Shown piece after piece: positions 44,120-52,787 of a DNA stretch of 64,000 nucleotides. The notes below the pieces were generated by a model. It was not told the origin of the DNA. It did no database searches and was given only the letters and a program-made list of their open reading frames with translations. The stretch spans positions 496,001 to 560,000 of the forward strand of contig NZ_CP040128.1 of assembly GCF_007874125.1 (NCBI RefSeq), written 5' to 3'. A program made the translations under genes and the position numbers. Every line of letters starts with the position of its first letter. Within the stretch, counting starts at the first letter, position 1. This stretch comes from Noviherbaspirillum sp. UKPF54 (lineage in GTDB: Bacteria > Pseudomonadota > Gammaproteobacteria > Burkholderiales > Burkholderiaceae_D).

Positions 44120-44562
44120 GCGCTTTTGCAAACGCGTGGTGCTTCGTGGCATCGTGCACCTTGCTTCGTACCCCTCGCTTTCCTCTTCTCAAAGGTATTG
44201 GGCAACTTCAAATGAAGTGCCCGAGTACCTCAATAGCGCTTCAATCGCGTACGTTTTTCTGAATTATTTCCACAGGGAATTCTTTTAATTTCCTCTCTGC
44301 AATTTTGTGCACTGCTTTCGGCGTAAACCACGCTGGAATTGATACTTCACAAGCAGATATCGTCCGATCGGACGAGTTCGGTAAGTCAATTTCCCTCTTA
44401 CATTAATGCCACTTCGCAGTTTTGTTGACATTTGACTCACGGATAGAAAACACCCGGAATTGCGAACGACTTAGCGTCACAGGAAGCGTGGCCAGCCAGG
44501 CTTCCCGAGATGATCGCGGGACACATCGCGACATCGCAAGGTAGCGACATCAAGGAGAGGAC
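44120..44562. other. Intergenic region before the C39 peptidase gene
   Basis: About 440 bases, AT-rich at 44230-44310 and 44380-44460. No credible coding sequence; it presumably carries the promoter of the C39/OMP operon. It ends in a strong SD (AAGGAGAGG) that serves a tiny overlapping frame (see next). Confidence 0.5.
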
Positions 44563-44589
44563 ATGAAGGGGATGAAGACATGCTCATGA
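44563..44589 (+). CDS. Eight-codon frame overlapping the C39 start
   Basis: ATG AAG GGG ATG AAG ACA TGC TCA TGA (MKGMKTCS) sits behind the best Shine-Dalgarno sequence of the region and overlaps the C39 gene start in another frame. Either a translated leader coupling ribosomes into the peptidase gene, or the true signal-peptide n-region separated by a one-base indel (natural or sequencing). Confidence 0.35.
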   Translation: MKGMKTCS

Positions 44590-45347
44590 TCATACTGGGC
44601 GCCGTAGCCGCGCTCATTGGTGGTTCCGGTGTGTGGTCAAAGCACGAACCCGCCGATCGGCTCCAGGGGCAGATCGATTTGCCGCAAAAGATGGTCGGCG
44701 CGGGACCGATCGTGCAAACGGTGAAGGTCGAGCCGTATTCCGAACTGAAATACCGCCATATCGTGCGCCAGGCGTACGACTACAGCTGCGGTTCGGCCGC
44801 ACTGGTGACGCTCCTGAAATATCACGTCGGCCTGGACGTGACCGAACAGCAGAGCATGGAAGGCATGCTCGAACGCGGCGAAAAAGAAAAGATCGTCGAG
44901 CGCCGCGGCTTTTCTCTCCTCGACATGAAGCGCTATGTGGCTTCCCTCGGCGTTGAAAGCGCCGGTTTCCGAGCTGAAGTGAAGGACCTCGAAACGCTGG
45001 ACCAGCCGGCCATCGTGCCGATCGACTACGCGGGCTTCAAGCATTTCGTGGTGTTTCGCGGCCTGCGCGACGGGTTGGTGTACATCGCCGATCCATCCAC
45101 AGGCAACTATGTGTTCTCGGTCAGCGACTTCGCCAAGCACTGGGACCGCAACACGCTGTTCATCGTTTACCCGCCCAAGACAAAGCCGGCGGCCGGCCAG
45201 CTTGCATTGACCGACAGGGAGCTGGGCGTATTCGACATGGATCGCGTCAAGGACTCTGCAACTCTCCAATCATCGGTGGCAACCACCTACCGCCTGGAGC
45301 GCGCAATCAATTCGGGTTTCGGCGGCGTGTACGTTCGCAAGCAGTAA
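44580..45347 (+). CDS. Stand-alone C39 family cysteine peptidase (FilB-like)
   Basis: 255 residues with an N-terminal hydrophobic export segment (about 2-19) and one C39 domain (about 50-200). Catalytic Cys70 is in YDYSCGSAALVTLLKY, His155 in FKHFVVFRGLRDG and Asp171 in VYIADPSTGN, so the triad is intact. Unlike bacteriocin exporters there is no ABC transporter attached; it should act in the periplasm. C39 enzymes cut after double-glycine leaders, and the neighbouring FilA-like proteins carry that motif. Acinetobacter FilB is, from memory, the named relative. The positively charged start residues expected for a signal peptide are in another frame (MKGMK). Confidence 0.85.
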   Translation: MLMIILGAVAALIGGSGVWSKHEPADRLQGQIDLPQKMVGAGPIVQTVKVEPYSELKYRHIVRQAYDYSCGSAALVTLLKYHVGLDVTEQQSMEGMLERGEKEKIVERRGFSLLDMKRYVASLGVESAGFRAEVKDLETLDQPAIVPIDYAGFKHFVVFRGLRDGLVYIADPSTGNYVFSVSDFAKHWDRNTLFIVYPPKTKPAAGQLALTDRELGVFDMDRVKDSATLQSSVATTYRLERAINSGFGGVYVRKQ

Positions 45348-45400
45348 TCTCGCGGCCGGAATTCTTGCCTGGCTATTACAACCACTACAAGGGAGTCGTC

Positions 45401-46426
45401 ATGAAAAAATATCCACTTCTTGGGGTCATCGCTGCTGCGCTCTCGCTGCCGGTCCATGCGCAGCAAACCGGGACGGAGGCCAGTGCGGGCGCGCCGGGCA
45501 CCGCGGCGGCGCGCGAGGCGCTCAAGCAGCAAGAGGGAGACACCGATCAGACCACGCTGCTCAAGCAGACGCTGACGGCGGTAGACAAGCAGTATTCGCT
45601 GCTCAAGCGCGGCAAGCTGGCGGCGACCTATGACCTGGGCTACACCTATATCGGCCAGGACAAGATCAATGCCAACTTTTCGAAGGACACCGGCACGCTC
45701 ACGCTGTTCAATATCGAGAACGACAGCTCGCATACCATCACCAACACGCTCACCGTCGACTACGGCGTGCGCGACAACCTGACCGCCAGCCTGAGCTTGC
45801 CGATCATGAGCAAGTATTCGGAAAATCCGTCGTTCAGCGGATTGTCGCATTCGCTCGGCGATATCGGCATTAACGCGCGCTTCCAGCCCTTCGAGGTCCA
45901 GCGCAGCAAGCCGCAACTGACCCTGACGGGCGGTGTCCGCCTGCCTACCGGGCGCAGCCCGTTCAAGGTCGATGCCAACCAGGGTGTGGCAACCGGGTCG
46001 GGATATACGTCTTTCACCGGCGGCGTCAGCCTGAACCACGTGATCGATCCCGTCGCCCTGTTCGGGAACATCAGTTACACCTACAACCTGCCGGCCAAGC
46101 ATCTTTCCCAGATCCGCAGCGACGGCAGCATCCTGAAAAAAGTGGCGCCGGGTAACAGCTTCGGCTTCGGCCTCGGTTTCGCATACGCGCTTTCCTACGA
46201 CATCACGACGTCGTTCTCGATCAGCGAATCGATTTCGTCGCCCACCAAGCTCACCTTTGCCGATGGCACGACCAGCAAGACCAAGCTCCAGACCGGCGGC
46301 GTCATGAGCTTCGGTCTCGGCGTGCGCGTATCGCCGAAGACCACGGTCAACCTGACTGCGGGTATCGGCCTGACAGCCGATTCTCCCAACTTCACCCTTG
46401 GCTTGAGCCTGCCAGTGGAATTCTGA
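45401..46426 (+). CDS. Outer-membrane beta-barrel 'transporter' (Phenol_MetA_deg-like)
   Basis: 341 residues with a signal peptide (cut near PVHAQ-QT), a coiled, Glu/Lys-rich N-part (about 35-75) and about ten predicted strands ending in SLPVEF with the C-terminal Phe of outer-membrane proteins. GGVRLPTGRSPFKVD and GSGYTSFTGGVSLNH match the family annotated 'transporter'/MetA-pathway barrel. Substrate unknown. GGGAG precedes the ATG. Second gene of the C39 operon. Confidence 0.78.
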   Translation: MKKYPLLGVIAAALSLPVHAQQTGTEASAGAPGTAAAREALKQQEGDTDQTTLLKQTLTAVDKQYSLLKRGKLAATYDLGYTYIGQDKINANFSKDTGTLTLFNIENDSSHTITNTLTVDYGVRDNLTASLSLPIMSKYSENPSFSGLSHSLGDIGINARFQPFEVQRSKPQLTLTGGVRLPTGRSPFKVDANQGVATGSGYTSFTGGVSLNHVIDPVALFGNISYTYNLPAKHLSQIRSDGSILKKVAPGNSFGFGLGFAYALSYDITTSFSISESISSPTKLTFADGTTSKTKLQTGGVMSFGLGVRVSPKTTVNLTAGIGLTADSPNFTLGLSLPVEF

Positions 46427-46441
46427 CCGGAAGCGACTGCG

Positions 46442-48082
46442 ATGGATCACACCTTCACACGGCGAAATACGCGCCCCCGGGCGCGAACCGGGCTGGCACT
46501 GGCGGCGGTTTCCTTTCTGAGTGCCGGCATGCCGCTGGCCGCACATGCTGCATTGAATGAAAACCTATTAACCAGCGCGACGGCTATGTCCTTGGGCAAT
46601 GCCGTTACTGCCGACCCGCCGGGGATCGAATCGATCCATTTCAATCCGGCCGGCCTGGCGCGTGTGAAGGGCGACAAGGAGTTCCATAACATATTTCTGG
46701 CGAGCCTCAAGACCACGGCAAAGTTCCATCAGCCGGACGACTTCGACATTGGGGGTTTCAAGAATGACCCGCTGAACGGCACTACCGGCGGACCGACGCG
46801 GCTCAACCTGTACGTTCCGGGATACGGGCTGCCCGGCTGGCGCTTGCCGGCCGCCGCCGCGGCCACGATGGGCTTTTCATTCAACAATGACGGTTCCCCG
46901 TTCACATTCGGAACGCTGACGTATCCGCAATCGGTCTTCTCCGTCGATCACACCAAGGATCCGAACGATCCGATGCGGTACGACGGCAGGAAGATGCTGA
47001 TGCAGCGGCTGGCACTGCTGTCGCCGGCGGTAGGCTTTCAGGTGTCCGACACGCTGAGCATCGGCGCATCCGTGCCGATATCGCACCAGGCCATGGTGAT
47101 TAATACGGACGTGCGCATGCCGAACAAATTGTTGGGCATTATCGGCAAGCTGCAGCAAGGCTGGTGCAGTGACAGCGGCAATCCGGTCGACACCTTTGCC
47201 TTCGGTTTGTGCGGCGGCGGCCCGGAAGGACGGATCAATCCGTTCAAGCGGGTGGCGAACATCAATGTCGACATGACCGCGCCGATCGACCCCACCATTA
47301 ACCTCGGCGTGCTATGGGAGCCGAAGGACTGGTTCGCGATGGGCGTGGTTTACCAGGGGGGCTCGAAGGCCGTGCATACGGGCACGTACGAGATCCGCAC
47401 CGACCCGATGATGCGCAAATTCGTCGAGGGGATGTATGCCAGCCTGCTGGGGCCGATTGCCGCCGCGGTAACTGGCATGCCGACCTCGATCCCGGAGGTG
47501 CAGAAAGGGAATGTGACCGCAACCGTCCCATTTCCATCCCACTGGCAGGTCGGTTTCAAATTCAAGCCGGTCAAGCGCGTGCAGTTCAACGTGGACGCGA
47601 ACTACTCCAAGTGGAACGAGTGGGACAACCTGACCCTCCAGTTCGACCAGAGCATCAAGCTGCTGGAAGCCGGCCGCATCCTGGGTATCACGGACCCGAG
47701 CAAGTTCACGATGAATACCGGCTTTCGCAGCGTCGTGCACTGGGGTTTCGGGCTGCAGGTGCAGGCGACCAAGAAGCTGACGCTGCGCTTCGGCTACGAG
47801 CCGCGCAAGAGTTCTATCCCTGCCGACAAAATTTCCCTGATGACGCTTCTTCCGGATACCAAGCTCTACGGTATGGGATTCAATCTCAAGATCGACCGGG
47901 ATACCGAGATTAACGTCGCTGCCAGCTACCTCAAGGGAGATTTCAATGCGCCGGCCAACTCGAGCTGCAATCTGAACTGCGACAAATTTTTCAACGCGGT
48001 CTACAACCCCTACGCGGGGATGGATGTTTCAGGCGGCATTCGCGTGAAATACCTTGGCTTCAATTTCACCAAACGCTTCTGA
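46442..48082 (+). CDS. FadL/OmpP1 family outer-membrane protein
   Basis: 546 residues. Signal peptide to about 36 (AAHAALNEN), then the FadL hallmark SATAMSLGNAVTAD ... GIESIHFNPAGLARV, a long beta-barrel and C-terminal aromatic NFTKRF. Two cysteine pairs (WCSDSGN/LCGGG and SSCNLNC) may form external disulfides. FadL proteins carry hydrophobic molecules such as fatty acids across the outer membrane. It begins 15 bases after the barrel gene. Its link to the wax-ester genes nearby is suggestive. Confidence 0.88.
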   Translation: MDHTFTRRNTRPRARTGLALAAVSFLSAGMPLAAHAALNENLLTSATAMSLGNAVTADPPGIESIHFNPAGLARVKGDKEFHNIFLASLKTTAKFHQPDDFDIGGFKNDPLNGTTGGPTRLNLYVPGYGLPGWRLPAAAAATMGFSFNNDGSPFTFGTLTYPQSVFSVDHTKDPNDPMRYDGRKMLMQRLALLSPAVGFQVSDTLSIGASVPISHQAMVINTDVRMPNKLLGIIGKLQQGWCSDSGNPVDTFAFGLCGGGPEGRINPFKRVANINVDMTAPIDPTINLGVLWEPKDWFAMGVVYQGGSKAVHTGTYEIRTDPMMRKFVEGMYASLLGPIAAAVTGMPTSIPEVQKGNVTATVPFPSHWQVGFKFKPVKRVQFNVDANYSKWNEWDNLTLQFDQSIKLLEAGRILGITDPSKFTMNTGFRSVVHWGFGLQVQATKKLTLRFGYEPRKSSIPADKISLMTLLPDTKLYGMGFNLKIDRDTEINVAASYLKGDFNAPANSSCNLNCDKFFNAVYNPYAGMDVSGGIRVKYLGFNFTKRF

Positions 48083-48134
48083 CGAGCCGATGCTTCATCG
48101 GGATTTGTTTTGATTTTATAGAGGAGTACTGCCC

Positions 48135-48686
48135 ATGTTCAAATCAGCTATTGCAGTTGTCGTGATCGCAGCCAGCGCCGCTGTAGCGTATGCAGCCGAA
48201 CCCGCCAAGGCAGCGCCATCCGCGGCCAAGCTGGAGCTCGCCAAGCGCGTCGCCCAGTTGGCGCATTCCGACTCGGTCGCGCACGCAATGCTTCTGCGCC
48301 CTGTGGCCGACGCCATGCAGCAGGCGAATGCCGTGCTCCAGGGACGTGTCGCTGCGAGCAAGCAGGATGCTGCGCTGAAGGATATCAGTGCCGACGCGAA
48401 GAAATTCGTCGACGAAAACAGCCCGATCGTTCAGAAAAGCGCGGAAAAATTCATTCCGGTGACGGTAGTGCCTTTGCTGGCCGAACGGTTCACCGAAGAC
48501 GAACTGCGTCAGATTATCGCCATGCTGGAGTCGCCATTGAAGAAAAAATACGAGGCGCTGCTGCCCGAGATGGAAAAAGAATTGGGGCAGAAGGTCGCCA
48601 GCGACGTCGGCCCGACGATCGATCCCAAGCTGACGGATCTGAAGCAGCGCATCGGCCTGCGTCTGCGCACCGCTGCCATGCCCTGA
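48135..48686 (+). CDS. Exported DUF2059 domain protein
   Basis: 183 residues with a signal peptide (VAYA-AEP). FTEDELRQIIAMLESPLKKKYE near residue 130 is the DUF2059 core. All-helical, periplasmic; function unknown. GAGGAG precedes the ATG. Same operon direction as the C39 and FadL-like genes. Confidence 0.85.
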   Translation: MFKSAIAVVVIAASAAVAYAAEPAKAAPSAAKLELAKRVAQLAHSDSVAHAMLLRPVADAMQQANAVLQGRVAASKQDAALKDISADAKKFVDENSPIVQKSAEKFIPVTVVPLLAERFTEDELRQIIAMLESPLKKKYEALLPEMEKELGQKVASDVGPTIDPKLTDLKQRIGLRLRTAAMP

Positions 48687-48766
48687 GCGGTGTTGGAAGC
48701 GCTGCAGGTCATGAAGGGTAGCGAAACCGCGTTGGACAGCGAATGCATCTTTGGTGAGGGGACAAC

Positions 48767-49924
48767 ATGAGGTACTCGTCAGCGATAGATCTGGTATACA
48801 GCATCAAGGCCCGCCTGGCCGAGCGTCATTTCGAGGTTGACGCTTTGTTCAGGCAGGCGGGGCTTGCCGACGGCGAATGCATTGCCGACGACGCTTTGAC
48901 ACTGTCCGACAAGCTGAGCCACTTGTGGGAGTTGGTCATGCATGCGTCCGATGACGCCCTGATCGGATTGAAAGTGTCGTCGCCGCAGCCGCTGGACCGC
49001 TCCGGGCTGATGGGCCATATCCTGCGGGCGTCGCCGGACGTCAGGTCGGCGATCGAAAACCTGGTGCGCTACACGCCGCTGGTATCGCCCGCCATACAGA
49101 GCACGATTGAACATGTGTCCGGCCGCGTTCGGGTCGGCCTGTACCTGCAGGGACGCCAGCGCAACTCGCCCCAGCAGTACTACGACTTCGTCTGGTGCAT
49201 GGTACTGCGCACCATACAATGCGCGGCGGCGCGCAGCGACTTGAAACCGGCGCTGGTGACCTACGCCTTTCCGAAACCCGAGCAGCCGCAAATCGCGCAA
49301 GCTTATGCGGAGGCGTTTGGATGCCCGGTGCGCTTCGACATGCCGGCCAACGCGATGGAATTCGACAATGCCGACCTGGCGGCGCCGATTACCACCGCGC
49401 GCCCGATGGCGGCGGATTGGGCGCTGAACATGCTGGCGGAACTGGCGCAGTCGCAGCGCGACTGGACGCGCCGCATGCTGGCGAAAATGGACCAGACGCA
49501 GCGCGCCGGACCGAGCGTCAGTTTCAGCTCCAGGGTGCAGCAGCTGCTTACGGGGATGCTGCCCAAGGGCGAGCCCTTGCGCGAGGACGTGGCCAAGCAG
49601 TTGAGGATGAGCGAGCGCACCTTGCAGCGGCGGCTGGCGGAGGAGGGCACGAACTTCACCAAGCTGGTGGACGATACCCGGCGCGAGCTGGCGCATCAAT
49701 ACCTCAGCAAGGGCGAGCTGTCGTTGAAGAAGATGAGCTTCCAGCTCGGGTTCTCCGAGCCGAGCGCGTTCTGTCGGGCCTGCAAGCGCTGGTTCGGGCG
49801 TTCGCCGAAGCAGTTGCAGCAGGGCGCGGCCCTGTTCGAGGGCGGGGAAGCATGCTCGCCGCGCGACGCCGTCAACGCCAGCGGCCGCAACGACTCCGAA
49901 GTGTATGCAGCCTGGTCCGAATAA
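48767..49924 (+). CDS. AraC family transcriptional regulator
   Basis: 385 residues. The N-terminal ligand domain (PF12625-like; about 20-210) has SSPQPLDRSGLMGHILRASP. The C-terminal double HTH has VAKQLRMSERTLQRRLAEEG and KKMSFQLGFSEPSAFCRAC. Regulators of this OruR type often control lipid or amino-acid-type catabolic genes. It lies between the DUF2059 gene and the protease and may control them. Confidence 0.92.
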   Translation: MRYSSAIDLVYSIKARLAERHFEVDALFRQAGLADGECIADDALTLSDKLSHLWELVMHASDDALIGLKVSSPQPLDRSGLMGHILRASPDVRSAIENLVRYTPLVSPAIQSTIEHVSGRVRVGLYLQGRQRNSPQQYYDFVWCMVLRTIQCAAARSDLKPALVTYAFPKPEQPQIAQAYAEAFGCPVRFDMPANAMEFDNADLAAPITTARPMAADWALNMLAELAQSQRDWTRRMLAKMDQTQRAGPSVSFSSRVQQLLTGMLPKGEPLREDVAKQLRMSERTLQRRLAEEGTNFTKLVDDTRRELAHQYLSKGELSLKKMSFQLGFSEPSAFCRACKRWFGRSPKQLQQGAALFEGGEACSPRDAVNASGRNDSEVYAAWSE

Positions 49925-49967
49925 GCGCGGACCGGCTTCACCGACTCAGGTTAGACAAAGGATTGCC

Positions 49968-52619
49968 ATGCCAGCATTGCTGTTTCGCACGCGCTTTTTG
50001 TTGACGATGGCCGCCGGCCTGGCGCCGGCGCTGGGAAGCGTGGCGAGCGCGCAGGATAGCGCGCCGCAAACGGCTCAGACAGCCCAGACGTCGGCGCAAA
50101 ATTTCGCAGCCGCCATTGCCCTCGCCACCTCGGAAGCGGTGGTCGCCCGACTGTCTCCTTCCGCCCTCAAACCGTACGAGTACCTGGTCAAGGATGCCAG
50201 GGAAATGAAGGGCTTTTTCACCTTGTATCAGAAGGATGAAAAAGTCTGGATGGAGATCAGGCCGGAGCAGTTGGAAAAACCGTTCTTCTTTTCGGTCAAC
50301 GTTTCCAACGGCATCGGTGAGCGTCGCCTGTACGGCAGCCAAATGCTTGGCAGCCACATGGCTGAATTCAAGCGGGTGGGCAACCATATTCAACTGGTCG
50401 CCAAGAACACCAAATTCACCGCGCAAGCCGGCACGCCCCAGGAAATCGCGGTCAAGCAAGCATTTTCCGACAGCCTGCTGGCCAGCGTGCCGGTGGCCAG
50501 CACGCCGCACCACCAGACCAAGGCGATCCTGATCGACGCCAGCGCGCTGCTGTTCGGCGACATCCCCGGCTATGCGACCCAGCTCGATGCGGCGTATCAC
50601 CAGCCGTATATGATCGATCCGGCCAACAGCAGCTTTGGCAAGGTGCGCGTGGACGAATCCCTTGCCGGATTCCAGGTCAATGCGCATTTCTTCGTGCCGA
50701 AAATAGCGGCACCGACGGCCGCGCAGAATGGAGCGATGCAGCCTAGCCTGCCAAGCACGACGCCGGACCCGCGCAGTTTCTTCATCGGCTTCTACTACAG
50801 TTTCGCGCCGCTGCCGGCCGAGCCCATGCATGCCCGCGTGGCCGACGACCGGATCGGCCATACGGTGACCACGCGCTACGATTTTTCCGACGACGTCACG
50901 ATGAAGACGGCGGTGCATTACGTGAATCGCTGGCGCCTGGAAAAGGCCGCCCCGAAGGCCGAATTGTCCCCGCCGAAGCAGCCGATCGTCTATTGGCTCG
51001 ACAAGAACATCCCCGAGAAGTACCGCAAGTCGGTCGCCGAAGGCGTGCTCGAATGGAACAAGGCATTCGAGCGGATCGGCTTCAAGAATGCGATCGTCGT
51101 CAAGCAGCAGACCGAGAAGGACGACTTCGACACGCTCGACGCGCGCCATGCATCGATACGCTGGTTCATCGGCGCCGACGCCGGCTTTGCGATCGGCCCG
51201 TCGCAGGTCGATCCGCGCAGCGGAGAAATCCTGGACGCCGACATCGGCATGTCCGACGTCTATGCGCGCGGCGCGCGGCGCATGATCAATGAAAATATCG
51301 GTCACCCGTTGACGCTCAGCCCCACGCATTGCGACTTCGCGCACGAAGCGGCCCATGAAATGGGATTCGCGCTCGGCTTGCTACAGGCGCGCGGCGAAGT
51401 CGAAATGGGCACACACGAAGCCGACGTGCTGGCACAGGCATACGTCAAGCAGGTGGTCATGCACGAGGTCGGCCATACGCTCGGATTGCGCCACAATTTC
51501 AGGTCGTCCACGGCTTACAGCCTGAGCCAGATCCAGGACCCGGAATTCACCCGCAAGAACGGCATGGCGGGTTCGATCATGGATTACACGCCTTTCAATA
51601 TCGCAGCCAAAGGCGAAAGGCAAGGCGAGTATGCGATGTCGACGCTGGGGCCGTACGATTACTGGGCGATCGAATATGCGTACAAGCCCATCGATGGCGC
51701 GCGGGAAAAACAGGAGCTGGAAAAGATCGCCGCGCGCTCCAACGAACCGCAACTGGCCTACGGCACCGACGAGGACGCGGGAGGGAGCGTGGCCGACCCG
51801 GAGGTGAACGTGTTTGACCTCGGCAGCGACCCGCTGGCGTATTTCAGGAAGCGCCTGGTCCTGTCGCGCGAACTCTGGTCGCGCCTGCAGGCGCGGCAGC
51901 TGAAACCGGGCGAGAGCTACGAGAGCCTGCGCAACAGCTTCGACTATGGATTCACGCAGTTCGCCAGCACGGTGCCGGTGGCCGTCAAATATATCGGCGG
52001 CGAGAAGTTCGTGCGCGATCATGCCGGCACGCCGCGCGCGACCTTTACCCCGGTGTCCGCGGAAAGCCAGCGCGAGGCGCTGGCGCTGATCAACGACAGC
52101 TTGTTCAACGTGGACAGCTTCAAGTTCCCGCCCGACCTGATCAGCCGGCTTGGCGTCGACCATTTCGATCCGGCATACAGCCGGGACATTTCGGTTGCCA
52201 GCCGCGTGCTGGCGGTGCAGGTCGCGGCGCTCGACCAGCTGATGTCCGATCCGGTCGCCTCACGGCTGCTGGATGCGCAGGAAAAGGTCGTCGATGGCAA
52301 GAAGCTGCTGTCGCTGAGCGAGCTCTACGACGCGTTGCAAGACGCCATCTGGAGCGAGCTCAAGAGCGGCAAGGAGATTCCGCGCCTGCGCCGCAATCTC
52401 CAGCGCGAGCATCTCAAGCGCGTTGCCGGCGCGCTGTTGCGGCCCGGCGTGCTGGCCGAGGTGCGCAGCTTGCAACGCGAAAACGCGATTCGACTGCAGG
52501 GGAAAATCCACGCCGCGCTCAACAAGCCGATGAGCAGGGAAGCCAGGGCGCATCTGAACGAAAGCCTCAATACCCTGGACGACGCGTTGAAGGCGCCGTT
52601 GTTGCGCGCCAATGTGTAG
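49968..52619 (+). CDS. Large exported zinc metalloprotease (DUF5117/DUF4953-like)
   Basis: 883 residues. Signal peptide to about 26 (SVASAQ). The metzincin-type zinc site HEVGHTLGLRH (His499, Glu500, His503, His509) is followed by a Met-turn in GSIMDYTPF. A long N-terminal domain with PYEYLVKDAREMKGFFTLYQ and ERRLYGSQMLG fits DUF5117. Relatives are called zinc-dependent metalloproteases. It should act in the periplasm or outside. No good SD: ATTGCC before the ATG. Terminator follows. Confidence 0.88.
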   Translation: MPALLFRTRFLLTMAAGLAPALGSVASAQDSAPQTAQTAQTSAQNFAAAIALATSEAVVARLSPSALKPYEYLVKDAREMKGFFTLYQKDEKVWMEIRPEQLEKPFFFSVNVSNGIGERRLYGSQMLGSHMAEFKRVGNHIQLVAKNTKFTAQAGTPQEIAVKQAFSDSLLASVPVASTPHHQTKAILIDASALLFGDIPGYATQLDAAYHQPYMIDPANSSFGKVRVDESLAGFQVNAHFFVPKIAAPTAAQNGAMQPSLPSTTPDPRSFFIGFYYSFAPLPAEPMHARVADDRIGHTVTTRYDFSDDVTMKTAVHYVNRWRLEKAAPKAELSPPKQPIVYWLDKNIPEKYRKSVAEGVLEWNKAFERIGFKNAIVVKQQTEKDDFDTLDARHASIRWFIGADAGFAIGPSQVDPRSGEILDADIGMSDVYARGARRMINENIGHPLTLSPTHCDFAHEAAHEMGFALGLLQARGEVEMGTHEADVLAQAYVKQVVMHEVGHTLGLRHNFRSSTAYSLSQIQDPEFTRKNGMAGSIMDYTPFNIAAKGERQGEYAMSTLGPYDYWAIEYAYKPIDGAREKQELEKIAARSNEPQLAYGTDEDAGGSVADPEVNVFDLGSDPLAYFRKRLVLSRELWSRLQARQLKPGESYESLRNSFDYGFTQFASTVPVAVKYIGGEKFVRDHAGTPRATFTPVSAESQREALALINDSLFNVDSFKFPPDLISRLGVDHFDPAYSRDISVASRVLAVQVAALDQLMSDPVASRLLDAQEKVVDGKKLLSLSELYDALQDAIWSELKSGKEIPRLRRNLQREHLKRVAGALLRPGVLAEVRSLQRENAIRLQGKIHAALNKPMSREARAHLNESLNTLDDALKAPLLRANV

Positions 52620-52648
52620 CAAGGCGGCCGTTAAATAAGAACGATAAG

Positions 52649-52684
52649 AAAGCTGGGGCAGCGGCGCTGTCCCAGCTTTTCATT
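52649..52684 (+). terminator. Rho-independent terminator
   Basis: Long hairpin AAAGCTGGGGCAG ... CTGTCCCAGCTTT followed by TTCATTTT, 30 bases after the protease stop. It ends the C39-to-protease region. Confidence 0.88.
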
Positions 52685-52787
52685 TTCAAGATCAGGTTTG
52701 TTTTATCGTCGATGCATGCGGCACCGGCGCAAGCGCGGCTTGCAGCGGCAATGATGAAACGGCGCGAGTTCCGGCCCCGGCCGGGGC

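Noticed and set aside
49938..51356. 472-residue open frame on the minus strand
   Set aside because: Antisense to the metalloprotease gene, whose HExxHxxGxxH site and signal peptide are convincing.
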